Assembly (NCBI GenBank): GCA_041594335.1
Contig: JBFHML010000011.1
Location: 1-56,144, forward strand
Reading direction: 5' to 3'
DNA length: 56,144 nt
Origin: JAGPUQ01 sp041594335
GTDB lineage: Bacteria > Pseudomonadota > Gammaproteobacteria > Pseudomonadales > Porticoccaceae
Shown: piece by piece, positions 36,539 to 44,479 of the stretch
Layout: every line of letters starts with the position of its first letter
Position numbering within the stretch: position 1 is the stretch's first letter
Notes under the pieces: generated by a model
What the model saw: the letters and a program-made list of their open reading frames with translations, nothing else
What the model was told of the DNA's origin: nothing
Database searches by the model: none
Translations under genes and position numbers: made by a program

Positions 36539-36902
36539 AGCCAAACGTCATCTCCTCTGCCAAGTCGCCGACCTCCCGACCGGCAGCGCGCGGGCATTCA
36601 CGCCGGCGCCTGATCTGAGTCTGTTTGCAGTCAGGACATCGGAGCAGGTGCATGTGTATCGCAATCGCTGTCCTCACGCCGGATTCGAACTCAACTGGCT
36701 GCCCGACCGATTTCTCGACCGCAGCGGACAATATATCCACTGCCAGGTCCACGGCGCCCTATTCTCGATTGAGTCCGGGGCCTGTATCGCCGGCCCCTGC
36801 ACCGGCGCACACTTGGAAGCCATCCCGGTCGTTGAGGATCAGGGGGCACTATTCGTGACGCTTGAGGCAAAACCCGACCCAAAAGAGTCGGTATCGTCCT
36901 GA
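36528..36902 (+). CDS. Rieske [2Fe-2S] domain protein
   Basis: A small soluble protein of about 124 residues formed by one Rieske domain. The two ligand boxes are NRCPHAGFELNW (C-x-H) and IHCQVHGALFSIESGACIAG (C-x2-H), so a [2Fe-2S] cluster is expected. Small stand-alone Rieske proteins often serve as ferredoxin-like electron carriers or regulators. The start is uncertain: GTG 36528 overlaps the htpX stop, and TTG 36513 is also in frame. Co-transcription with htpX is likely. Confidence 0.8.
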   Translation: MAAKAKRHLLCQVADLPTGSARAFTPAPDLSLFAVRTSEQVHVYRNRCPHAGFELNWLPDRFLDRSGQYIHCQVHGALFSIESGACIAGPCTGAHLEAIPVVEDQGALFVTLEAKPDPKESVSS

Positions 36903-36973
36903 ACGCAGCGCAATCCACCGCGGTGTCAGCGGCCCGCGGCCCGAATTCACCCGCAACGAAAGGAGCACATATA

Positions 36974-37363
36974 ATGAACGCCATAGCCGATCAATTGGCA
37001 ATCCGCCAACTAGTAGCTCAATACAATCGCGCCTTCGACTTTGGAGATCCCGCAGCCTGGGTCGAAACCTTCGCCGATGACGGCACCTTCGCCATGGGGG
37101 GCCGGCAGCTGGCCGCGGGCCGAGAAGCGCTGCTGGCGTTCGCCGGGAAAATGATTCCGACCATGAAGGTCAAACACTGCACCACCGACGCCATCGTCGA
37201 AGTTAACGGCGATACCGCCACGCACGATGCCTACCTGATCCTCGTCAACACCGGCGACCAAGTCAGCGTCGCCAACTCCGGCCGATACCGTGACCAATTG
37301 GTCAAAGTGGATGGCCGATGGAAGTTCAAGTCCCGCGAGGTGGAAATCGACGGCAAAATGTAA
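36974..37363 (+). CDS. SnoaL/NTF2-fold protein
   Basis: A 129-residue protein of the NTF2-like superfamily: IRQLVAQYNRAFDFGDPAAW and VETFADDGTFAMGG make the typical first helix-hairpin. The polar-ketide-cyclase-like core (HCTTDAIVEVNGDTATHDAY and a final GRWKFKSREVEID) follows. Such proteins bind small hydrophobic ligands or act as cyclases or isomerases. No specific activity can be assigned. AAGGAG lies about ten bases before ATG 36974. It converges on sfsA. Confidence 0.75.
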   Translation: MNAIADQLAIRQLVAQYNRAFDFGDPAAWVETFADDGTFAMGGRQLAAGREALLAFAGKMIPTMKVKHCTTDAIVEVNGDTATHDAYLILVNTGDQVSVANSGRYRDQLVKVDGRWKFKSREVEIDGKM

Positions 37364-37381
37364 GCCTACCGCCACTGGGTG

Positions 37382-38095
37382 TCAGCTGCCGAGGTCGACC
37401 TCAATCTCATGATCGAGACGGATCTCGTGCGGCGACACCCGGCAGGCCCAAGCCGCCACCTCGAGACCCTGCGCGCAGGCACGCCGCAAGGCCTCACCAT
37501 AGTGGGGGTCCAAGTGATCGGCGGGCACCAGGGTGCGAACATCCGTCAACTGCACACAGAATAACAGCACTGCGCGCGCTCCTTGGGCTGCGACGGCCTC
37601 GAGCTCTCGGAGATGCTTGATGCCCCGCTGGGTGACTGCGTCGGGGAAGGCCGCGACACCGTCGCCCAACGACAGGGTGACGCTCTTGACCTCCAGATAG
37701 CAGGGCGGTCGGTCCTGGCTCTGCAGCAAAAAATCGATACGGCTATTTTCTACCCCGTACCGCACTTCGCGACGCACCTTCTCGTAACCCCGCAGCGCGG
37801 CGATCCGATGGTCCGCCAAGGCCTCGGCCACCAGCACGTTGGCGCGCCCGGTATTGACGCCGGCACGACGGCCATCCCCGGTGGTCACCAGCTCCAAGGT
37901 CCCCGGGAGCTTGCGCTTCGGATCATCGCTGCGCGAAAACCAGCAGGGACTGCCTGGGACCTGGCAATTGAGCATGGATCCGGTATTGGCGCAGTGGACG
38001 GTCAGCTCTCGGCCATCTGCACAACGCACATCGGCGAAGAAACGTCGATAACGACGCAGGAAGACACCGGCTTCACAGGGCGGCGCAAAAATCAT
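37382..38095 (-). CDS. sfsA: Sugar fermentation stimulation protein SfsA
   Basis: A 237-residue SfsA protein. Typical segments: VHCANTGSMLNCQVPGSPCW with SRSDDPKRKLPGTLELV, RREVRYGVENSRIDFLLQ, CYLEVKSVTLSLGDGVAAFP, FPDAVTQRGIKHLREL and AVLLFCVQLTDVRTLVPAD. The ENSRIDFLL...CYLEVKSVTL pattern resembles a PD-(D/E)xK nuclease core, and the family has been linked to nucleic-acid binding. Its start overlaps the stop of the aminotransferase gene by 4 bp. sfsA next to dksA is a conserved gammaproteobacterial neighbourhood, here with the aminotransferase between them. Confidence 0.93.
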   Translation of the reverse strand: MIFAPPCEAGVFLRRYRRFFADVRCADGRELTVHCANTGSMLNCQVPGSPCWFSRSDDPKRKLPGTLELVTTGDGRRAGVNTGRANVLVAEALADHRIAALRGYEKVRREVRYGVENSRIDFLLQSQDRPPCYLEVKSVTLSLGDGVAAFPDAVTQRGIKHLRELEAVAAQGARAVLLFCVQLTDVRTLVPADHLDPHYGEALRRACAQGLEVAAWACRVSPHEIRLDHEIEVDLGS

Positions 38096-39252
38096 CGTGA
38101 AGCCAGCGCGTGGCGCAACCGTGTTACCGCCAGCTCCAGACGCTCAAGGGGCTCGGTATAGGAAAATCGCACGCGCGTGCGGGCCTGATGTTCGCCGAAA
38201 TCCGTTCCTGGGGTAAACGCCACACCTGCCCGCTCGAGCATGTCCCAGCAAAAAGCCTCGCAGTCATCGGCCAATTGGTCGATCCCCGCATAGAGATAAA
38301 AAGCCCCGGCCGGCGTATGCGGAATGGTGAACCCGAGCTCTCGCAGTGCCGGCACCAAAAAATCACGCCGGCGGCGCAAGATATCGCGGCGCGCCTCCAT
38401 TTCCTCAATCACTTCTGGACGAAACGCAGCCAACGCGGCATGTTGAGCGATACTCGGCGGTGAGATGTAGAAATTCTGAGCCAAGACGTTGATCGTAGCG
38501 ATCGCAGCCTCCGGAACCACCATCCAGCCCAGGCGCCATCCGGTCATACCGAAATACTTCGAAAAGCTATTCACCACGAAGGCATCTGCACTCAGCTGCA
38601 ACACCGAGGTCTCGTCGTCCTCGTAGACGAGACCATGATAGATTTCGTCCATCACTAGACTTGCGCCGCGACGCTGAATTTCCGTTACCAGCTCCTGCAG
38701 TACGGCCGCCGGGATCACCTCACCGGTGGGATTGGCCGGCGAGGCCAGCCAAGTGCTGACCGTATTGGGCTGCCAGTGCGCTCGCAGCGCTGCTGCGGTC
38801 ACCCGGTAACGCTGCTCCGCACTTACAGGCACCCATTGCGGCTCGCCACCCGCCCGACGGACAAAGTTGGCGTTGCATGGATACCCCGGGTCGCTGAGCA
38901 AGACACCATCGCCCGGGTCGATGAGCAGGTCGCCCAATAAGGCGAGGGCGGCGCTGCTGCCGGTGGTTACCGCAATGCGGCGCGGATCGATATCTAAGCC
39001 GTAGCGCCGCTGATAGGCGCCGGCAATGGCTTCCCGTAGGGCGCCGATACCAAGCGCAGGGGTGTACCGAGTACGCTCTTCAGCGAGAGCGATCCGGGTC
39101 GCCTCAACCAACGCCTGCGGGGTAGGAAAAGCGGGCTGGCCCGCCTCCAGCCGCACGATATCTCGCCCCTGTGCCTGCAAGCGCTCTGCCGCCTCGAGAA
39201 AATCGACCACCCGAAAGGCGGTCATCCCAGCCACTCTATCCGCTGTTTTCAC
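38092..39252 (-). CDS. Class I/II PLP-dependent aminotransferase
   Basis: A 386-residue fold-type I aminotransferase. PLP-binding features: GSSAALALLGDLL near 95, the SPANPTGEVIP loop, MDEIYHGLVYED, and the Schiff-base Lys in NSFSKYFGMTGWRLGWMV. RVRFSYTE contains the carboxylate-binding Arg. It resembles the broad aspartate/alanine group, but the exact amino acid is not readable. I chose GTG 39252, seven bases after AGGAG; an ATG 102 bp upstream adds non-family sequence over the dksA promoter. It is divergent from dksA and translationally coupled to sfsA. Confidence 0.85.
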   Translation of the reverse strand: MKTADRVAGMTAFRVVDFLEAAERLQAQGRDIVRLEAGQPAFPTPQALVEATRIALAEERTRYTPALGIGALREAIAGAYQRRYGLDIDPRRIAVTTGSSAALALLGDLLIDPGDGVLLSDPGYPCNANFVRRAGGEPQWVPVSAEQRYRVTAAALRAHWQPNTVSTWLASPANPTGEVIPAAVLQELVTEIQRRGASLVMDEIYHGLVYEDDETSVLQLSADAFVVNSFSKYFGMTGWRLGWMVVPEAAIATINVLAQNFYISPPSIAQHAALAAFRPEVIEEMEARRDILRRRRDFLVPALRELGFTIPHTPAGAFYLYAGIDQLADDCEAFCWDMLERAGVAFTPGTDFGEHQARTRVRFSYTEPLERLELAVTRLRHALASR

Positions 39253-39330
39253 CCTACTCTCCTGCGTCGCGGCAACGATTCTAGTCGATCCGCCATGGGG
39301 GTTGTGGTCACCCCACTCGTGCATCCAGGG

Positions 39331-39359
39331 TTGAAAAATTCCCCCACCGGACATATAAA
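39331..39359 (+). promoter_or_regulatory. Sigma-70 promoter of dksA
   Basis: TTGAAA (39331-39336) and TATAAA (39354-39359) are exactly 17 bp apart, each one base from consensus. The bases after the -10 are GC-rich (CGCCGC), the discriminator type typical of promoters inhibited by ppGpp/DksA. Autoregulation of dksA is therefore plausible. Confidence 0.8.
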
Positions 39360-39395
39360 CGCCGCTTCCCGTCAGACCCTCCAGCGGAACAACAC

Positions 39396-39845
39396 ATGGC
39401 CAAAAAGAAGGCGGCAGAGAAACCCTCGCTGCTGTTACGGAATTTCGAGCCCTACAAGGAAAAGCGTGGCGAGTCCTATATGAACGAAAAACAGCGGGAG
39501 CATTTTCGAAAGCTGCTGCTGGAATGGAAGCAGGATCTGATGGCAGAGGTGGACCGCACCGTCAGCCACATGAAAGACGACGCCGCCAATTTCCCGGATC
39601 CAGCCGACCGCGCCACCCAGGAGGAAGAATTCAGCCTGGAGTTACGCACACGAGACCGCGAGCGCAAGCTCATCAAGAAGATCGACAAAACCATCGAAAT
39701 GATCGACGCAGACGATTACGGTTACTGCGAGCAATGCGGCGTGGAGATCGGGATTCGGCGCCTCGAGGCGCGCCCGACTGCTACGCTGTGCGTCGACTGT
39801 AAAACCCTGGATGAGATCCGCGAGCGTCAAACCGTCGGGAGTTGA
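39396..39845 (+). CDS. dksA: RNA polymerase-binding transcription factor DksA
   Basis: A 149-residue stringent-response cofactor that enters the RNA polymerase secondary channel with ppGpp. The coiled-coil runs from about residue 30 to 105. Its acidic tip DPADRA keeps the two aspartates needed for activity. The four-Cys zinc finger CEQCG...CVDCKTLDEIRE is complete, as in canonical DksA rather than the Cys-less variants. The N-terminus is Lys/Ala-rich. It has its own strong promoter and is followed by gluQ, as in E. coli. Confidence 0.98.
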   Translation: MAKKKAAEKPSLLLRNFEPYKEKRGESYMNEKQREHFRKLLLEWKQDLMAEVDRTVSHMKDDAANFPDPADRATQEEEFSLELRTRDRERKLIKKIDKTIEMIDADDYGYCEQCGVEIGIRRLEARPTATLCVDCKTLDEIRERQTVGS

Positions 39846-39941
39846 CACCCACCCTGCAGGAGACCTCCGGCGCAACTCTCTCCCACTCCTGGGCGCTTTG
39901 TGCCGGAAGCGCAGCTTAGAACCTTTCGTCCCGCCGTGGTG

Positions 39942-40823
39942 ATGCGGCGCTACGTGGGGCGCTTTGCACCCTCCCCTACAGGCCCGTTGCATTTGGGCTC
40001 ACTGGCCGCGGCACTGGCCAGCTATCTGGACGCCCGCGCCCATCGGGGGCGCTGGCTGTTGCGTATCGAAGATATTGATCCGCCGCGAGAACTTCCAGGC
40101 GCCGCCGAAACCATCGCGCGGCAACTGGAAGCGCATGGCCTGCTCTGGGACGATGCCATCATCTACCAAAGCCAGCGCCTCTCATATTACGAAGCAGCAC
40201 TGCAACGGCTGAGCGCTCGCGGGCTACTCTATTCGTGCACCTGTAATCGAAAACGCCTGCGAGAACTCAACGGCCGCTATGACGGGCGCTGTCGAGAGCG
40301 CGCTGCCAATCCCCAGGGGAGCGGCAGCGCGCTACGAGTCCGCGTCGATCAGGATCCTGAGGTTCACTACCGGGATCTGCTGCGTGGCCCTCAACAGGCG
40401 GACTTGCGGGACACGGGAGACTTTGTCATTCGCCGCCGCGACCAACTCATTGCCTATCAACTCGCCGTAGCTGTTGACGACGCCGCCCAAGGCGTGACCC
40501 ACGTACTGCGGGGCGCCGACCTCGCCGACTCTACCCCCCGACAGATCTTTCTACTTCGTCAATTGGGCGAGACGCCGCCCCGCTACGGTCATATTCCAGT
40601 CATGGTGGATGCCTGCGGGCGCAAGCTGAGCAAGCAGAATCAGGCCCCCGCCCTGCTGGCGGCAGAGGCCACAGCGAATATGCATCGCGCCCTGACTTGG
40701 CTCGGGCTGCCGCCTCCAGGCGAGTTGGCGGATGCCCCCTCAGCGGAACTTATCTGCTGGGGCTTGGAGCGCTGGAGCGAGATCCTGCGCGATGAAACAG
40801 CCACATATAACAAAAACAAATAA
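39942..40823 (+). CDS. gluQ: Glutamyl-Q tRNA(Asp) synthetase
   Basis: A 293-residue paralogue of the GluRS catalytic core that attaches glutamate to queuosine at position 34 of tRNA(Asp). It opens with YVGRFAPSPTGPLHLGSLAA (HIGH-type motif). It has the IEDIDPPRE loop, a zinc-binding cluster beginning CTCNRKRL, and KLSKQN in place of KMSKS. The anticodon-binding domain is absent, as expected. I prefer ATG 39942; a GTG at 39900 is possible. It follows dksA, the conserved order. Confidence 0.93.
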   Translation: MRRYVGRFAPSPTGPLHLGSLAAALASYLDARAHRGRWLLRIEDIDPPRELPGAAETIARQLEAHGLLWDDAIIYQSQRLSYYEAALQRLSARGLLYSCTCNRKRLRELNGRYDGRCRERAANPQGSGSALRVRVDQDPEVHYRDLLRGPQQADLRDTGDFVIRRRDQLIAYQLAVAVDDAAQGVTHVLRGADLADSTPRQIFLLRQLGETPPRYGHIPVMVDACGRKLSKQNQAPALLAAEATANMHRALTWLGLPPPGELADAPSAELICWGLERWSEILRDETATYNKNK

Positions 40824-40901
40824 TAAATATTCCCTTCAGGGAGAAAAAGTCTAAAAATTCCTTTGCGTAACGGAACTGCAGGGAATAGCATTACACCCAT
40901 T

Positions 40902-40937
40902 CATAACAACAATAAGAAAAGCGCATAACAACAATAA
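40902..40937. repeat. 14-bp direct repeat, period 22
   Basis: CATAACAACAATAA occurs exactly twice, at 40902-40915 and 40924-40937, inside the AT-rich spacer. The spacing of two DNA turns would place protein-binding sites on one face. Chance recurrence in low-complexity AT DNA is also possible. Confidence 0.6.
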
Positions 40938-41018
40938 ACATAAGAATAAATGAGTCCGACTGATTTGCAGGGCCAGTGAGGGTGGGTTAGCCCAAAGCCC
41001 AAGGCAAATAATTCGATG

Positions 41019-41046
41019 GGGAGAAGCCAGCCGGCTTCTCCCTTTT
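41019..41046 (+). terminator. Rho-independent terminator downstream of gluQ
   Basis: GGGAGAAGCC (41019-41028) pairs perfectly with GGCTTCTCCC (41033-41042) around AGCC, then T4. It would end transcripts coming from dksA-gluQ or from within the AT-rich spacer, so pcnB should have its own promoter. Confidence 0.85.
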
Positions 41047-41137
41047 CATATCCGCCAGTGGTTTCCGGAACTGGGCAACCCCGGCCCGCTTTCCGGTGGC
41101 TGTGGTAATATCTCCGCTGCCCCACGGATTTCCCGGA

Positions 41138-42490
41138 ATGCTTCAGCGGTTTAAACGGCTTTTCGCGCGCGGAGTTGGCTCGGCCGCCAAAGCACCTCTT
41201 CAGATTCCCGCCAACCGATACCAAATGTCTCCCGCGGCGATCAGCGCCGGGGCTCGCGAAGTGGTAGCGGCATTAGAAACCGCCGGACATCGCGCCCTGG
41301 TGGTAGGGGGCTGTGTCCGCGATACCCTGCTGGGCAAAAAGGTCAAGGATTTCGATGTGGCCACGGACGCGACGCCGGAGCAGGTTCGCGCCTTGTTCCG
41401 GCGCGCGCGCATCATCGGCCGGCGTTTCCAAATCGTCCATGTCCATATTGGCCGCGAGCTGGTCGAAGTCACCACATTCCGTGCAGGACACCATCAGACT
41501 CCCGACTGCGCCGATGAGAGCCGAGGGCACCGGGACCGGGCGCGCCGCAGTCATCGCGGCATCCTGTTGCGAGACAATGTCTTCGGCTCGCTGGAAGAAG
41601 ATGCCGAAAGACGTGACTTCACGATCAACGCCATCTACTACGACCCCACCGCGGACCAGCTGCTGGATTTCGTCGGCGGGTTGGATGATGTCGCGCGCAA
41701 GACATTGCGCATCATTGGCGATCCCGCCACACGCTTTCGCGAAGATCCGGTGCGGATGCTCCGCGCAGCCCGCTTCCGCGCCAAACTCGGCTTTGAGCTC
41801 CACCCTAAAACTGCGGAGCCGCTGGCCAAACTGCGCCCGCTATTGGCCGAAGTGCCGCCAGCACGGTTGTTTGACGAGCTGGTCAAGCTGTTGATGACGG
41901 GCCACGCACTGGCTGCCTACGACGCCCTGTGCGAATACGGCCTACTGGAGCCATTGCTGCCGGATACCGCTGCAGCTGCCGTTGAACCACACTGGGAAAA
42001 CTTTCTTCGTCAAGCGCTGATCAACACAGACCTGCGTATCGCCAACCAACAGCGGGTAACCCCGGCCTTTTTATTTGCTGCCCTGCTGTGGCCGTCGGTG
42101 GTCACCACCATCGCGCAACGACAGGCCGCACCAGGCGATAGCGCCACACTGGCCGAGGCAATTTCACAGGTGCTCTCGCGAGCAGTACGCCGCGTCGCCA
42201 TCCCCCGTCGGTTCTCGACCCCGGCTCGGGAAATCTGGGAGCTGCAACAACGCCTCGAGCGCCCACACAAGAGATCCGCAGCGCAGCTTCTTGGCCACCC
42301 GCGCTTCCGAGCCGCCTACGATTTCCTGCTATTGCGGGAACAAAGCGGCGAACAGCTCGGAGACGCCGGCAAATGGTGGACCGATTTTCAAGCAGCGACC
42401 GAGCCGACACGCGAAGCCATGGTCGCCGAGCTGCAGCCGCCGCGGCGGCGGCGCCGGCGCCGCGGAAGAAAACCATCCAGTTCGCAATGA
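41138..42490 (+). CDS. pcnB: Poly(A) polymerase I
   Basis: A 450-residue class II nucleotidyltransferase that adds poly(A) tails to RNA 3' ends and so marks them for decay. The catalytic core shows GGCVRDTLLGKKVKDFDVAT (the aspartate pair in DFD), RRDFTINAIYYDP and VGGLDDVARKTLRIIGDP with FREDPVRMLRAARFRAKLGF. The C-terminus ends in an Arg-rich tail typical of PcnB rather than of tRNA CCA-adding enzymes. The start is ATG 41138; a GTG at 41096 is in frame. It overlaps folK in an ATGA, the usual pcnB-folK order. Confidence 0.95.
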   Translation: MLQRFKRLFARGVGSAAKAPLQIPANRYQMSPAAISAGAREVVAALETAGHRALVVGGCVRDTLLGKKVKDFDVATDATPEQVRALFRRARIIGRRFQIVHVHIGRELVEVTTFRAGHHQTPDCADESRGHRDRARRSHRGILLRDNVFGSLEEDAERRDFTINAIYYDPTADQLLDFVGGLDDVARKTLRIIGDPATRFREDPVRMLRAARFRAKLGFELHPKTAEPLAKLRPLLAEVPPARLFDELVKLLMTGHALAAYDALCEYGLLEPLLPDTAAAAVEPHWENFLRQALINTDLRIANQQRVTPAFLFAALLWPSVVTTIAQRQAAPGDSATLAEAISQVLSRAVRRVAIPRRFSTPAREIWELQQRLERPHKRSAAQLLGHPRFRAAYDFLLLREQSGEQLGDAGKWWTDFQAATEPTREAMVAELQPPRRRRRRRGRKPSSSQ

Positions 42491-42981
42491 CAGAAACCTG
42501 TTACATCGGCCTGGGGGCAAACCTCTGCGACCCGGAGAGGCAGATCGACTGGGCCATCGACGCACTGACCAGGTTACCGGAATCCCGCCTCGAAGCGGTC
42601 GCCCCCCGCTATCGAAGTCGGGCTCTAGGGCCACCCCAGCCCGATTACATCAATACCGCCGTCCGGTTGAGTACGGCGCTCCGCCCGCTGCCCCTACTGC
42701 ACCTATTACGGCAAATGGAGGACGCCCGAGGGCGGGTACGCGACAAACGCTGGGCACCGCGACCACTCGACCTCGACATCCTGTTGTATGGCGCATACTG
42801 TACTGCAACGCCCGAACTGACCCTCCCCCATCCAGGGCTCGCCACGCGCAATTTCGTTCTCGCGCCGCTGCATGACCTGGATCCGCAGTTACGACTGCCT
42901 AATGGCGTCGCCATCGCCGAGTTGTTGGCAGCGGTCGGCCTCGACGGTATTGTCCGCCTCTGCAGCCGGGAGTCACCGTGA
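42487..42981 (+). CDS. folK: HPPK, 2-amino-4-hydroxy-6-hydroxymethyldihydropteridine diphosphokinase
   Basis: A 164-residue folate-pathway kinase that transfers pyrophosphate from ATP to the hydroxymethyl pterin. The start CYIGLGANLCDPERQI is typical, and RRWAPRPLDLDILLYG-type sequence (KRWAPRPLDLDILLY) carries the two Mg2+ aspartates. LPHPGLATRNFVLAPLHDLD closes the domain. It overlaps pcnB and the following deoxynucleoside kinase gene by 4 bp each, so this cluster is tightly coupled. Confidence 0.96.
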   Translation: MTETCYIGLGANLCDPERQIDWAIDALTRLPESRLEAVAPRYRSRALGPPQPDYINTAVRLSTALRPLPLLHLLRQMEDARGRVRDKRWAPRPLDLDILLYGAYCTATPELTLPHPGLATRNFVLAPLHDLDPQLRLPNGVAIAELLAAVGLDGIVRLCSRESP

Positions 42982-43667
42982 CGGATTCAGTCCTCGACAA
43001 TCAACCGATGCAAGATCACGAGGCCCTGCCCCGATTCATCGCGATCGAGGGGCCCATCGGCGTCGGCAAGACGTCGCTCGCGCGCCGCCTTGCCGCCACC
43101 CTGGGCTACGACCTGCTGCTCGAAGACGTGGACGACAATCCTTTTCTAGAGCGATTCTACCGGGACCCCGGGCTCCATGCGCTGCCCACCCAACTCTATT
43201 TTCTTTTTCAACGCACCCGGCAAATCGGTCAGCTGCGCCAAGGAGACATGTTTCGGCCACGTCGAGTCGCCGATTTCCTGCTCGACAAAGATCCGTTATT
43301 CGCCCGCGTCACTCTCGACGACGAGGAGTTTCGCCTCTATCAGCAGGTCTACGACCAACTTACTTTCGACAAGCTCCGCCCCGACCTGGTGATCTATTTG
43401 CAGGCCCCCCCAGAGACCCTATTGACCCGCATTCACAAACGCGGCGTGGTCGCAGAGCAGGTGATTGCGCTGGATTACCTGGAACGCCTCAACGAAGCCT
43501 ATACGCAGTTTTTTCACTATTACGACGAAGCGCCACTGCTGATCGTCAACACCAGAGATATCGACCTTGCCGACAGCGATCGGGATTATCAGCAACTGGT
43601 GGAATATTTGCTCGGCATTAAAAATGGACGCCACTACTACAACCCGCAATACAATCCGCCGTCCTGA
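42978..43667 (+). CDS. Deoxynucleoside kinase family protein
   Basis: A 229-residue P-loop kinase of the deoxyadenosine/deoxycytidine/deoxyguanosine kinase family, which salvages deoxynucleosides. The P-loop is IEGPIGVGKTSLARRL (about 21-36). LLLEDVDDNPFLERFYRDPG has the catalytic Glu region, and the DRS/ERS-like motif appears as LDKDPLFARVTL. The LID is RIHKRGVVAEQVIALDYLE. The start is GTG 42978, overlapping the folK stop. In several gammaproteobacteria this gene lies between folK and panB, as here. Confidence 0.88.
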   Translation: MTDSVLDNQPMQDHEALPRFIAIEGPIGVGKTSLARRLAATLGYDLLLEDVDDNPFLERFYRDPGLHALPTQLYFLFQRTRQIGQLRQGDMFRPRRVADFLLDKDPLFARVTLDDEEFRLYQQVYDQLTFDKLRPDLVIYLQAPPETLLTRIHKRGVVAEQVIALDYLERLNEAYTQFFHYYDEAPLLIVNTRDIDLADSDRDYQQLVEYLLGIKNGRHYYNPQYNPPS

Positions 43668-43687
43668 CGGCTCGGACGCACGCCATC

Positions 43688-44479
43688 ATGAAGAACATCA
43701 CGATCAACACCCTCAATGAACTCAAGCGAGGGAGCGACAAATTTCCCGTAGTCACCGCCTACGACAGCACCTTCGCAAGGCTCGCCGAGCTTGCGGGCAT
43801 CGAAGTGCTATTGGTGGGCGATTCGCTGGGCAACGTCGTTCTGGGTTACCACAGCACGGTCCCTGTCACCATGGCCGATATGCTCCACCACACCGGCGCC
43901 GTGTGCCGGGGTAGCACCAAATCCTTCGTGATCGCGGACCTGCCGTTTATGGCCTACGCCACGCCCGAACAAGCGCTGGGGAACGCCGCGGCGTTGATGC
44001 AGGCCGGAGCACAGATGGTCAAGCTCGAGGGTGGTGCCTGGTTAGCCACCACGGTCGCCATGCTCAGCGAGCGGGGGATCCCCGTGTGCGGACACCTAGG
44101 CCTGACACCGCAGTCGGTCAACAAATTCGGCGGCTACCGGGTTCAGGGGCGCGGTCCGGGTGAGGCCGACCAAATCCTGCAGGACGCCCGCCAACTGGAG
44201 GAGGCCGGCGCCAGCCTCCTGGTACTAGAATGCGTGCCGCGGGATCTCGGCGCACGCGTTAGCACCGAACTGTCGATCCCGGTGATTGGTATTGGCGCGG
44301 GCCCCGACACCGACGCACAAGTACTGGTACTGCAGGATTTGCTGGGCATCTCTGCGCGCATTCCTAAATTTGCGCATAATTTTCTCACCGACGCCGGCGA
44401 TATCCTCGGGGCGCTACGCGCTTATGCGGAGGCGGTGCGTAGCGGCCACTTTCCGCGCCCGGAACACAGCTTCAACTGA
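43688..44479 (+). CDS. panB: Ketopantoate hydroxymethyltransferase
   Basis: A 263-residue TIM-barrel enzyme that forms ketopantoate from 2-oxoisovalerate and methylene-tetrahydrofolate, the first step to pantothenate and CoA. Signature segments: VVTAYDSTFARLAELAGIEV, LVGDSLGNVVLGYHSTVPVT (metal-binding Asp), MVKLEGGAW, GHLGLTPQSVNKFGGYRVQG and the catalytic-Glu region LVLECVPRDLG. IPVIGIGAGPDTDAQVLVLQ is intact. The usual next genes panC and panD are absent; an ArsR regulator lies convergently with an 8-bp overlap. Confidence 0.96.
   Translation: MKNITINTLNELKRGSDKFPVVTAYDSTFARLAELAGIEVLLVGDSLGNVVLGYHSTVPVTMADMLHHTGAVCRGSTKSFVIADLPFMAYATPEQALGNAAALMQAGAQMVKLEGGAWLATTVAMLSERGIPVCGHLGLTPQSVNKFGGYRVQGRGPGEADQILQDARQLEEAGASLLVLECVPRDLGARVSTELSIPVIGIGAGPDTDAQVLVLQDLLGISARIPKFAHNFLTDAGDILGALRAYAEAVRSGHFPRPEHSFN

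Larger units (their letters stand above)
40824..41137. other. AT-rich spacer between gluQ and pcnB
   Basis: This 314-bp stretch differs sharply in base composition from the rest of the window. About 40800-40960 is dominated by A and T. It contains a 14-bp direct repeat (CATAACAACAATAA) at 40902-40915 and 40924-40937, 22 bp apart. The right part holds an intrinsic terminator at 41019-41046. No protein-coding frame is credible. It could be the 3' end of the dksA-gluQ transcript or encode a small RNA ending at the terminator. Confidence 0.65.

Noticed and set aside
36923..36973. Upstream start for the NTF2-fold protein
   Set aside because: The extra 17 residues are non-family, while ATG 36974 has AAGGAG at proper spacing.
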